From Aulostomus chinensis (taxonomy: Eukaryota > Chordata > Actinopteri > Syngnathiformes > Aulostomidae), in assembly GCA_037954235.1 (NCBI GenBank), contig JBBMOA010000004.1:11737601-11801600 (forward strand): DNA of 64,000 nt. The letters run 5' to 3'. Below are positions 1 to 11,503 of the stretch, piece by piece; within the stretch, counting starts at the first letter, position 1; each line of letters opens with the position of its first letter. The notes under the pieces are model-generated. The model did no database searches and had not been told where the DNA came from. It worked only from the letters and a program-made list of their open reading frames with translations. Position numbers and translations under genes: made by a program.

Positions 1-865
1 CCAAAAATACTCATGACGATAGAAAATAATGATGGCTATACAGGCACACATTTGATGTTCAAAGCTATTAAATGTTTGCCCCGGTGAGAAATTTGCCTCG
101 GACATCCCGGTGCATCCGTGCATGTGACCTCCATGATCATAGTCATAAATTTACTTCAGGACTTAGCATCTGCAGTTCTATCTGGATCCCTCCTTTCTTG
201 AAACATTTCCCGCCTTTTCACTGAATTTCATCAAAATCTGGCATTTTGTTTTTTTGGAGACATCCTGAGGGGGAGGCAACAACATCAGAAAAACACAACA
301 GATCAGCCTCTAGGTGGCATTAAATTCTTGGCCTGGGGGGGGGGGGTCACGCTGTTCTAAACAGAGGAGGCTCCTCTAGAAAACTCCACAGCATCAGAAC
401 TAAAATGCTTAAAACTCCTGGTGGAGGCAGGCAACAATTAGACAATTCAGCCTCCACCTCAGAACGTTGCAGGATTGCATCTGTGAGCCGAGCATTCCAT
501 TTGTTGTCCTGACCCCATTCCTTACACATTCATTAATGGGCTTTTCAACAGTATCTCAAACACATTTTTCCTGACATCTTCAAAACTGCTGTTGTGAAGC
601 ATCAGCAGTGGAAGCCTGCTGTAATTTAGATCACGGAGTTCTAACCAATTACATATCAAACCTCCTCTGTTAAAAGCAGGATACTTGAACAAGCTTCTCT
701 CAACCAAACAAACATTTCTCCACAGAAATGTCAGTAAAGTGTCAGAGTTAATGATCACAGCGCAGCACCAATAATAGCAGATGCAGCAGACGCGTGCGTC
801 CACAACCTCAGCCTGGTAATTGAGAATTTTACATTTTCTTTGCTGCATTTTCTATTTCTGAGATT

Positions 866-903
866 AAAAAAAAAAAAAAAAACAACAACCAAAAAAAAAA
901 AAA
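866..903. repeat. A-rich low-complexity run
   Basis: A run of 17 A, then a short CAACAACC interruption, then 13 more A. It may be the tail of an old retroposon, but no recognisable body lies next to it. Confidence 0.8.
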
Positions 904-3150
904 CACTGCGTTTTTAGGAGGTTGTGTTTCCTGCGGCGTTTGTCAGCAGGATCACGCAAAATCTGACCAGTGAGCGAGTGTTGAATGAGCCAAGGAAGAA
1001 TACATTTTGAGGCAGGTTCGTCACAGTGCCACCTGGTGGGGGAAAGGAATTGCCTTTTGTTCTGGGCGACCCTTGGCAGTGGTATTGTACCCTACTGAGC
1101 TATTCTCTGTGCTAATGCTCAGGTGCGCGGCACAAAGTGCAATGATACAGTAGATGAATCGTTGACCATCCGAGCCAACAGAGCGACAAAGTTCAGCCGA
1201 TATACCAAAGTCTCTTCCCATCGGAGCTCTGCTGCAAGCGTTTGCCTGCACACAGCTGCCCGTCACCTTCCCTGTTTTTGAAGGTGAGAGCTAAGCCCGT
1301 TCAATTCACTGCCTTATTACCCCAAAACCTCCATTAGCCGTCTGGGTCCTCTCTCTGAATTAGCCCATCCACATTATCTCTCAGTTTAGAGCAGCACCAC
1401 TTTAAAGGCATCTTCCACGGGGAAGTGGTTGTGAAAACTTCAGCCCGTCTCTCAGTGACGGAGGCTCCTCGTAGTCAAGGAGCTGAGGCAGCCTCGAGTA
1501 TCCCCAGCGCTCCGTGTCAGGCTGATGGGTAATAATTATTAATGAAGAACATCTGCCTGTGGAGTGGCGCTGCACCACTCGCGGTGGCGAGGGCGCAAAC
1601 ACACATCCGTCCTCATTGGAAATGCAATACATTCATTGGATTTTAATTAGAAGTCAACACCTGGGTTCCGTGACAGCATTGACAAGAGATTTGAACACAG
1701 GCCGGTGACCTTAAACATGAAGAGGAAACAAAGTAATCCCCACTTAATCGTCTCTGACACCGCGCTGACCATTATTAGATGCAAGAGTTCGCTATTAAGC
1801 TTTCTGTCCTTGCGGCGCGACTGGGACCAAGCACCCGTACAGCTGGGGATCGGCCCCTGCGGTTTATGTGGCGCAGTCGAGTCTCGGGTCGGCGTCGGAG
1901 AGCTTCCCCCTCGTCCGTGCGCGGCGGGTCATTTTTTAAGTGGAGCTTTGGCTCGCTCTTGTTTTTCTGCTGCGGGCCAAGCTGCTATTTAATGCATTCT
2001 CATCTGGCGAGTAAACTGCTGAGACCTTTATCCACAACGTGTCCTTCACTGTAAACCCTAAATTTTGACAAACGGTCAGGATGGTCAATAACGACATAAA
2101 AAAATCAGGTTCAGCTGACACAAACTCATATTTTTTTATGCAAGCCAGTCATTTTTAGAACCAAAAATGATCAAAGTCAATTAGATTTTCTATGCATTGA
2201 CAACGAACACTAAAACAAGACGGCTGCAGATGCACTCAGCATGTTGTTTGACCTTGACGTGAGGTGGCTTTCATGTCCAAGGAAATCAAAATAAAATGCA
2301 GCAAGAACAGTTTGACGTAACACAAAATTCTTTTGCCATCCAAACAAAAGGTGCAGCACCAATCTTTTGTATTGTAATACACATGTTTTATTAAACATTA
2401 TTCTGAAAGCAGAGAAAATTCATGAACTGTGGATAAAAACAAGGATGAATTTGAAAAATATGAAATACTTGCTTTTCCTAACTGTTTATACCTTTCAAGA
2501 AAGGTTTTTTTTTTTTAATCTATTTTGGCAAACTAAGTAAAGTTTTTGGTGTAAATGACACTTGAAATTTCAATTTGCAGATAAATGAAGCTTGTTTGTG
2601 TGCGTGAGCTCAATTAGAAGCGCTGGGATAATATTGATCATCCTAGAGGCCGATAAAAAAACCTGCACTTTTTTTTTTTTTTTTTTAGATTTGAGTAAAG
2701 TTGTTCAACCTTGAAATAAAAAAATAAGATGATTAAATGACACAAATGACGAAGGCTGATAATACCACCGTGTGTCTCGGTTCTTTAACCCTGTAAAAGT
2801 GTCACATCTCCTACCCAGACACATTTTTTTCTGCTCAAGCAGCCTCCTAATCGCTGTTTTAATCTCTGCAGCGAGGATCTCAGAGGAACGCGCGGGATCT
2901 TGTGTCGGGTTTCCAGGGACATTAAGTCATTATACAATAATGAATCCAGCCTCAGGTATAATTACTGCAGCGAACAGCAACAGTCTACAAGATTTTCCAG
3001 CGTGACTGAGATGAAGAAGTGCGTCTTCGGAGGATTGCGAGGAAGGTTGTTTGTGTCAGCGTGACCTCGCTGTCCTCCTAAAAGGTGCTGGGAGACAGAT
3101 AAGGAAAAATGGCGGTGCTACATTGCAGGGACTGAACGGGCAGCTGCAAT

Positions 3151-3205
3151 AATATATATATATATATACTGTATATATATATATAAAAAAAAATTTTTTT
3201 TCTTT
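3151..3205. repeat. TA microsatellite followed by A and T runs
   Basis: Alternating TA for about 35 bases with a central ACTGT interruption, making a self-complementary tract, followed directly by an A run and a T run. A short-lived cruciform is possible. Confidence 0.85.
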
Positions 3206-4430
3206 TTCTAAATTGTCTCCAAGATGGACGGACACCAAGATGTGAATGTCAATGCGGACTGGACGGAGAATGTGCCAAAAAAGTGATGCGAAGAGGACAG
3301 AAATGACAGCAGGAACCTTTCGCAGCGCTGAAATACTGTCCTGCCTTGACAAGTCCATTAGTGAGAGACAGTGAAAAGGACAAGAGGGTGACATTATCAC
3401 CAGTAGAGGAAGTCATCTAATGTCCTTATTAGCAAAAAAAAAAAAAAGAAAAGAAAAAAGGAGAAACGCCACCTTATAGCTCCGACTATATCACCCTATT
3501 TACTGACAAGATGAGGGTTTTTTAAGAGATATTTAGTTTGACTGACTCATTTTTCCTTTTATTTTTAATCTAACACCTCTGCTGAGAAGTGGGTCAGACT
3601 GTATGAGATTAAGAAAAATGATGCATGGGAAAGTAGGCAAAAGTATTTAAACTCTAATATGAAAAATGAGAATAGCACCAGTGGCCTGAAGATGAAATGT
3701 AACACGTCGTCCTCGTTCTTCCGTGTCTATCTATCACATTATCCCATTTTTAACGTACACGCGATAACGGCGCAGAGACGACGGGAAACAGGTGGATTTG
3801 CAAATTTAAAAAGCAGTGAGGCTCATGAAGAAATATTACATGTAGGGGAACGTTTTCTCTCTAGAACAGTGTTCCTATCATTAGCGAAAAGTAGGGACGA
3901 GATGTTGACGAGCTAAAAAAGCTAAAATGAAATGTATGTTTTATTTTTATTGACAGTAATAAATATTAGAAGGGCTAATAAATGAAGTTAGCCTCACTCC
4001 TAGCAGTGTGTTTACAGCTATGTTGGGCAGCAGCAGCGTTACCAGCTCAACAACATTTCCAAATATTGTGCTCATAGCATCACTGTGTTCTAAAAGTAGG
4101 TTTTTCAGTGTACAAGCTAATTTTATTGACCAGTTAGCAAAGTAGCATCCAGACTAGCAACGATTCTCCAAACATTTCAGTAGCGAAAGCAAAATGGAGC
4201 TGTGGTTCACTCTAAAACTGACTGTTCATGGTATTTGTCAGCGTATAAATGTAGAAACTCTTCAAAGCACAAGCCAAGTTGTATTTCTACATGCTACACG
4301 TCCTCAAAGATGAAATGTTTATTCACAATCCTCAGGACATCAGACTGGACCGTTTGGTAGCCGCTAACCTCATCGTTGACCTTCTGTCTGCGTCTTCAGG
4401 TGCTTTCAAATCTGCTGTTACACATAATCA

Positions 4431-4478
4431 CCCCCCCCCCTTTTTTTGAAGAAGAAGAAGAAGAAGGAGAAGAAGAAA
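4431..4478 (+). repeat. Poly-C, poly-T and GAA composite simple repeat
   Basis: Ten C are followed by seven T, then GAA units with one GGA variant. Beyond 4447 the plus strand is almost all purine, so this could form triplex or other non-B DNA. Confidence 0.85.
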
Positions 4479-4579
4479 TGGGCATTTTTTTCCAGTCTCT
4501 CCAGAACCAGACAAGATGATTGACACCCTTCTCACTTCGATACTGCATTAGAGAGCTGAGATCTACAGAGACATGCTAA

Positions 4580-4763
4580 CTGCTAGTTAGCTTAGCACAG
4601 AAAATGGCAGTGTTTGTAAGTCTCTGTAAGAGAGTATGAGGAGGATTTGCTGTGGACAAACCAAGGTCCTGGAACTTATTCATTAGGACCACAAAACACA
4701 GAGGGAAAAACAACCTGCAAGATTCGGAAGACGTGTCTTTCAGTGTGCTACGCTAACTAGCAG
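4580..4763. repeat. Inverted-repeat element of the TTAGCTTAGC type
   Basis: The left arm at 4580-4598 and the right arm at 4745-4763 are inverted copies of 19 bases that match at 18. The left arm shares its first 18 bases exactly with 39263-39280. TTAGCTTAGC-containing dispersed repeats are common in teleost genomes, so I read this as a small non-autonomous element or SINE-like repeat. Its outer limits and class are not clear, and no target-site duplication was found. Confidence 0.55.
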
Positions 4764-7240
4764 TCAGCTGGGGTCTGCGGCTCTCAGCCTCCTGATGCAG
4801 CACAGAGCAGAGAAAAGTATCCATCTTGAATCAGATTCAGGATTTTCTTGTTCATACTGAAAGTTTGGAGGGATCTGGACACTGCAGCGAGCCAACCCCT
4901 CCCTCCCCCACCCCCTTTTTTTTTGCCAAGACAGACTGAAAGAGGTCACAGACAAATTCTTGAGGTTTATTTACGGTGGGAAAGTCATCTGACCTTGAAC
5001 AGAGTTTGGTGGGCCTTGTCCACTGAGAGGCAGAATCGACTGTTTCCAGCGGCCAGAAACCAAATAACTGATGCTGGTCTGGTCTCGACTTGTAATGTCT
5101 TCAAGCAATTGTTCTTTTGTTTATCTTCTTTGACATCTTTAAGATCAGCGAAGGTTCACAAAGGTTTAAATAATGCATTTTGGCTCTCGAATTTTCTTTT
5201 TTTCTTCTTTGTGGGGAAAAAAAAGAAACCAAACTGGGAAGGAAAACATCCAGATTTGGACCGCAGCAAACTGACTACAGGGCCGAGTCGTAGCTGCTCA
5301 TGTTTATACGCCTTCACGAGCGCTGAGGTGGTATGACAGATTCACAGGGAAATAAACACAAGGGCCGTATGATATTTTGGATGTATGAAGAGTGATATAA
5401 CGGCAACCACGAACAGAATCAAGGACAACATGTCAATGCGACTACAACTCAGTTCATACTTTGAATATTTGCCATTTCTGTGGTTGAGGCGGACCCAGTT
5501 GGAGGACTGGAGGGCCTCATTGTTTGAGAGGCCTGCACTGTATTTTGTAACGCCGTTGATTTACCTCGCGGCTGCTCTCTGACCTACAGCGGCCTTCTCT
5601 TTGTCACACCTGGTCACAATATGTCAGTGCCTTCGGAGTCTACACGCCACATACACTGATGGTACACACACACATACACAAAAAAACAACAAAAAAAAAC
5701 CACCTGAGATGAAAGTTATCCCTCATGGCAAAGTGTCACGGGAGATGAGGAAACACCCGAGCGCCCGCCGCTCAAACCCGCCTCGGCCGTCTCTTCCCCT
5801 CGTTCGGGTACGTTAGATGAGCAGAGAAGAGCCAACAAACGAGGGAACAGAATGATTTTTCTTCCCTCTGGAGAGTGGAATCAGGGATGGGGTGATGAAT
5901 ATCGCTCTTTAACGGGCTCTTCAATTACCCATTTGTTACAGATCAAGCCGGGTGTGAAATGACAAACGTCTCCGCGCGGCCGCGTCATTTCCAGCCATCT
6001 TGTTTATGGTCTTGATATGAAGCTAATAGGTTCGATCTGAACAGTTTTATGCCTTGATAAGAAGCAGATTTGGGACTTTATGAGGTAACGCAGCCTCTGA
6101 CCGTGCTCTACTTCCTGTTGTTGGTCTGCTCCAGCGGTGATGCTGGAGGTGGTGTGTGCAGTGTTATATTAACCTATTACTACTGCATGGCTTCCTATTA
6201 TGAACATTACTGTAATTATCATAAATCAGATGAGTTACAGCCTCGACGCTCTGCTTTACACTCAGGAATCCTGTGCTGCGTTCACGTGCACTGGAAAAAC
6301 GACTTGTTCACGAGTACTGGTGGTAAACTGACGTGTGAAATGTAACTAAAACTTGAAGAGGGCTTTGTTCCTGTCTGACTAGCTGCAGTAAACTGAGCAC
6401 CAGAAAATTCATTGCTGAATAAGTGATTTTGGCCTGTGGCCCACTCATTACGTCTGAATTATATGTTCTTAGTATCAAGTGGTACAAGGGATTAGGATTT
6501 AAATAACTTAATCATTCCAGTAATACTGTGAAACTTCACAAATAAACGCAGGAATACACGCTTGAGTACCTCAAATGTAAAGTAACGTCGCGCTCCTGGG
6601 TGGTCCATCCATCCACACCTCCATTCCAGGCTAATGACCGTGGAATTTCTCCAAGTGTGGCACACATGGACTGGATTTCATCTCTTGGACGCCGGGATAA
6701 GCAAACCTGAGTTTGGCGAGCAAAGGCTGAGGTCACTGGGACCCTTGAGTTCCTCTAAATGTGGCTCAAATGTTCACTTGGAGTCCAGGAGGAACGGATC
6801 GCAACACAACTGTCTAAAAGCATGAAATGATAAAGTGATGACTTATACACACACGCGCACACACACAAAGGGTCAAAGGTCAGCGTCGATGTGACACACC
6901 GCTCAGCAGAAAGACTTTCCTGGGCTGTTATTCAAGGCCGCGTCAGTCACACGCTGAGGGAATGATACGTTTCTTTTTTTTTTCTTTCTTGAAAAAGACG
7001 TGAACACCTTTCATGAAATCCCTTCAAAGTCGGCTCTGCGTATCACGATTGTGGACGAACAGGGACGTGAACTGCACTGGCTGATGATGATCTATAATTC
7101 TAGTTTGACAACAGAGCACTGAAGCACAGGGGAATTCCAGGAATAATTTAGCAGTCGGTGCACTCATAGACAGCTCTAGAATTTGTTGCTTGCCTGTGTC
7201 TTTTTATGGGATTTATTGACTGTAAAAAAATAAATAAGTA

Positions 7241-7280
<40 letters not shown>

Positions 7281-9976
7281 TTCATCAGCTGACTTATCTT
7301 CTGGATGCTTGCATAGAGCAGTCAGGCTGATTCTACACGAGCCGTACCTGCAGTATTTTGAGCCGCTCTGATTTATAACCCATCTGCTGAAGAAAAAAGG
7401 AAAAAGAAAAAAGAAAAAGAAATGAAAGTTCTAGCAAATCTGCTGCTTTAGCTTGGGCTAAGCAGATGGCGGGACGTGATAAAAGTGGCGCCCTTAATGG
7501 AATCATCCTGCTCTCGACAAGCAGATTCACACTGACACGTCAATCTGTTCCTACATCGCCACACTGAGAGGAGAGCTCGCCACCGAAATGACCTAAATGA
7601 CTGCACGCCGCTGGTAGCTGCATTATGAGCCACATGTCAACCCCCTGGCAGCGCTTGACCGGCCCGGCCCGGAGCCGAGGAGGCCCGGATCACAATACAA
7701 GCCGCATGAAACCGGGATCAAAAGGCCGTCTGCGCGGTTTGTTGTAGCCTCTGATCCTCGCGAGCAGATTCTCTTTCAAGTTTTGGACGAATGTGTTCAA
7801 ATTATAGCGCATTAAGACAGGAGGCTGCTCTTTAGAGCGTGCTAGCATCTCCACCAGCGGCTGCAGGAGACGTGTGCTCTTATATCCGCTTCTGACCTTC
7901 ATGCATGCATTTCTGCCACCCATCACTGATTTGGCTCCAATATAGAGAAAAAACTCCAGCGTGGATTTCAAGTTGTGCGGTGTCTCTGCTGAGAGGTAAA
8001 TTCTCTCCGCTTGGGAAGTCCAAAACAACGAAATATGTCCGTGTTCCCGATTCATGAGCAGAAAACTGGAGCGACATCTTGGATTAATGGGCACATTTTC
8101 TCCCTAGCAGAGTCGCTGGACGTCTTGTTGTTCACACCACAACAAAACCTATCAACATTATTTAAGATTTATTACACTTTTATATTCATTGTTTTTTTTT
8201 TCCATCTGTTTCTGCAAATGAACTCATCAGATCTTCTGGTTTGCATTTAAATTATATGTTCAAGTGAAGCGGACAGTATTAATTTATGCATGGAGGGAAA
8301 TATCTGTTGCCCGGCAACAGCTGCAACGCAGGCTGTTATATCTTGGGAAAAGTTAATAAATGTAAAGATATGTTTTGTCCTCTGTGGCGTTTTGGATGAC
8401 CGGTGGTTGAGGGACTCTTCCCCCGGCAGCCGGCAGGTGGAGGGAGCATCGACTGGACCGTTTCTACGAGCGCAGCTCCTTCCATCAATCAATGGTGCTG
8501 AAGGAAAAACCGGTTTAGAACGAGCCACAAGGTCAAAGCAAACACGTGTGCAGGGACACAGGCATCCAAAGAGCAACCGTCTGGAGGGGACAGCATGAGC
8601 TAATATGGAGAGAGTGGGGGGCTGGGGGTGGGGGGGCGGAGCAGAAGCCCCCCGAATTCCTCTCAAGTTGAGTTAAAAGCCTTTGAGGTGGCGACCTTGG
8701 ATTGAGACGCCTACAGGCGGAACTCGTACACAGGTGTTAGAACAGCTGTAATAGAAGGGTTCCTGGCCGCAGCGTGACACCGGGGGAGGAGGCGGGGGAG
8801 ACGGATGAAGGGAGCGGCGAGGGGACAGTAGCAGGGGTGAGGCTCAGACCACCGTGACAGGCCGCGGGGGAGAGGGAGGGCGCATTCCTGCACACTAATG
8901 GGGCTACTTGGCTACTTGAGGTAGAAGTGAGCATAACAAACTGTTAGCTGAACTTCAAACTTTTAGATGAACTGCAGTTCAGCAAATACATCAAATATCT
9001 AAAATACATTCTTCCTCACTAATCACTGGTGCTGCAATGAGACGCCGAAAAGCAGGTACATGTTGAGGTCACGACCCCTGATGGCCCAACGCCGTTTAGA
9101 CCCAAAGGAACAGATGACGCGACTGAAGCTAACGGTTCATTTCATGTCCCCTCGTCCGTCCCGAGTCATAAAGGGAGGGAGTTCTCTCAGCCCCCCAGCA
9201 CCGAGTTCACCACTGGTGAACTAATCTAACCTCAGTCATAACAAGTGCCGCAGGGAAATATTTGTAACTTTTTGTTCATAACTGAATGAGAAGTAAATAA
9301 AACAACTGATTGCAACCCCCTAACATGAAAACCTGCTTCAGATCCTGCCTAGCAACACTGGTGAATACGCAGTTTTCCCTCTGCTAGCTGAAGTTTTGAG
9401 GGGACAAACATCTGACTTGCCAACTGACCAACACAAAGATGTATCCTTCCGCCGGCCGTAGGGCACCGATGATGCACGGGAACTACGCCAGAACCAGGAG
9501 AACTTTGATGAGTGGAGCTGCTGCCTCTCAGTGTCCTCCAGTGATTCATCTAACAACTATTCAAGTATTTGAAGCTCACGACTGTTAAGTTCATTCATTC
9601 TGACCTGAAAGATGCAGGAAATACAGTTTGGAATAAAACATGAACCAGGATGCATCATTAAAAAAAACAATCAAACAACGAAGCCTGATTTAAAGACCCA
9701 AACACAACATGAATACGATAAAAAATCAAGTAAATTAGAAAAAAACAAACCCCGATGCAACGTTTCTATTCAGTCTATCCGTTCTTTCCTCTAACAGCGA
9801 CAGTTCTGATGATTCAGAACTCCACAGTTAGAAATTACAAACTTTGCATTCCATTTATCGCCGTTCCAAGAATTTAATCTTTTGTGGCGACGGAGGATTA
9901 AAAGCTGAAATCTTGGCTCGTGTTTCTTCTTCCTGTAGAAGATGATAAACGTCAGAGGTGTTACAACTCCACTCAC
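4764..9976. other. Non-coding stretch with simple repeats
   Basis: No gene is supported. The longest open frames, around 4848-5336 and 7690-8094, run through T-, C- and A-rich sequence or show no codon bias. The stretch contains an A/TA composite near 7240, a short imperfect CA tract near 6845, and unique sequence. 5880-6060 is balanced unique DNA that might be conserved non-coding, without direct proof. Confidence 0.55.
7240..7281. repeat. Poly-A plus TA microsatellite
   Basis: About 19 A followed by about 11 TA units. This could be a retroposon tail extended by slippage. No body was recognised upstream. Confidence 0.85.
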
Positions 9977-10126
9977 TCAGCTCGGCGATGCTGCCCACCC
10001 GAGTGGCCAGCAGCGACTGCTCCAGCGTGCGGAGCTCAGCCTGGGTGTAGCCGTGACCCTCGCTGCCCCTCCCGGAACGCTGCTGATCCCGGTGCAGGTT
10101 CAAACTCTCCGGGAGGCTCAGAACAC
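9977..10126 (-). CDS. Best candidate internal coding exon, gene unidentified
   Basis: Read on the minus strand, a CT-rich tract ending in CAG precedes this 150-base stretch, and a near-consensus donor GTGAGT follows it. The frame is phase 1 at both ends, so exactly 50 codons are added and the exon could be skipped without a frameshift. By my count 42 of 49 complete codons end in G or C, and leucine is mostly CTG, which is strong coding character beside AT-richer flanks. The peptide runs from SLPESLNLHRDQQ through a Gly/Ser/Arg-rich stretch to GYTQAELRTLEQSLL, which looks helical, and ends near VGSIAEL. No signal peptide, membrane segment or catalytic motif is visible, and I cannot name the family. 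A Ser/Asp-rich open stretch lies upstream on the same strand (about 10440-10600) but lacks a clear splice site. If real, this belongs to a long-intron gene read right to left. Confidence 0.58.
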
Positions 10127-11088
10127 CTGGAGACACCGCAGAGAGAAAGCAGGAAGTCAGGAACAACAGCAACAACAACAAAAACAGGGGAGCAACACTG
10201 TGTGTTCTTCTTTGTTGGTGGTTTTCCTGAGGTGAATCCCAGCAGCCCAGTCTCATTTTGCGTGGCTGAGATCAAATTAATGAAAAAACTCGCAGGATGT
10301 GAACGGCACATCCGGCGCAGGAACGCACAAATCAGCACTTTCAGTTAAATATTCAAACCAGAGTTTGTAAAGCAGATGATTAAAGCACATTCATCTCCCA
10401 TGCAGCAGCTCCAGAGACAACATTTGTTAAATGATTAAGGGAGGAGGGGGAGTTGCAGGTCAGCCCATGCATCCTCACTCTTCCTTTCCTGACTGATATC
10501 ACATGACTCCGAATCATCCATCATTCCTCCTGCTAAGGAGGCCATGCTGTTGCTGTTAGCAGGACTGGAAAAGAACTGCGAGGAGGATTGTAATGAAAGT
10601 TGCCGGAGAGGCGCACGAGGAGCCCAAATCCTGTTTTTTTGTTCTCCCCTCCATTTTTTGACCGAACCTTCTGGAGGATGAAGTGGGGGACACAGGAGAA
10701 TGTGCTCAATGGACACAAAGCTATTTCTTTCCCTTCCTGTTCTGACTGCCACGATTTTCTCTTTATCACGTCATTATTTTCCTGAACGCAGGCAAACACC
10801 CCCCACCCCCGCTTTCACACATTTCATCTTATCTCCGGGGAAATGTTATGAGATATGAAATGAAAATGAGTAAGAAGTGAAGTTAGCATGGGTTGCCATG
10901 GTAACACACCTCAAGCTAGCAGGGAGGCTCTCAGGAGGTGAGACCTGACGTGTACTTCATCCACAAGTATCCATTACTATCACTTATGGGCCAAAAAAAA
11001 TATGCAGCGTGACAGCTTGTGTATTCAGCATGTTGTGCAAAATATGTGATTTTTGGACACTGGACTCATTCAGCGGGGTTTAGCATCA

Positions 11089-11192
11089 CCATGGCAACCT
11101 CCAACGGCAGGTGAGGCCTCCCAGATCAGCTGACTGGGCCGCGCACCTGATGCCTGTGGTGTTTACAAAGCCCTGACCGACATTTCTGTCAG
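11089..11192 (+). repeat. Direct duplication, copy A
   Basis: Begins CCATGGCAAC and contains AGGTGAGGCCTCCCAG, then a GTTTACA stretch and a TCAGTC stretch. The same order of words recurs 308 bases to the right. A weaker partial copy beginning CCATGGTAAC lies at 10896. The copies differ at many positions, so the duplication is old. Confidence 0.6.
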
Positions 11193-11396
11193 TCCACCGT
11201 GTGACTGAATATCCTCAAACATAAACAATTTATTGTATATCTTGAATTTAACAGGTCACCGGCCATTTTTCAAGAATCCCTGGGGCGATATCAACTCTCC
11301 ACTCAGAAAGAGCACTAGCTTTTGTCCGAGATTTTCGAGCCTATTGTCTCAACGGTGGGTTTTAAGCTCCCTCGGTTAAATTTGGATTTACCGTCG

Positions 11397-11503
11397 CCAT
11401 GGCAACACCCTAACTGCAGGTGAGGCCTCCCAGTGGATTCAGATCAGTTGATTAGGACGCATGTCTGCGGCGTTTACGGACCCTTGACTAACACTTCAGT
11501 CAT
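11397..11503 (+). repeat. Direct duplication, copy B
   Basis: Begins CCATGGCAAC and contains AGGTGAGGCCTCCCAG in the same order as copy A, followed by GATCAG, GTTTACG and TCAGTC words. Tandem duplication or two insertions of one repeat family are both possible. Confidence 0.6.

Larger units (their letters stand above)
1..4430. other. Non-coding stretch, mostly unique DNA
   Basis: No gene is supported here. Open frames are short, with mixed third-position composition and no recognisable motif. The stretch holds an A-rich run near 866, a TA dinucleotide tract near 3151, and balanced AT-rich unique sequence such as 2570-2660 and 2870-3000 that looks unlike repeats and could be conserved regulatory DNA. 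That last point is an inference only. Confidence 0.6.

Noticed and set aside
4848..5336. 162-codon plus-strand open frame
   Set aside because: Runs through C, T and A homopolymers and has no codon bias or motif.
7690..8094. 134-codon minus-strand open frame
   Set aside because: Reads plausibly in places but codon use is unbiased, no splice or promoter signal was clear and no family was recognised.
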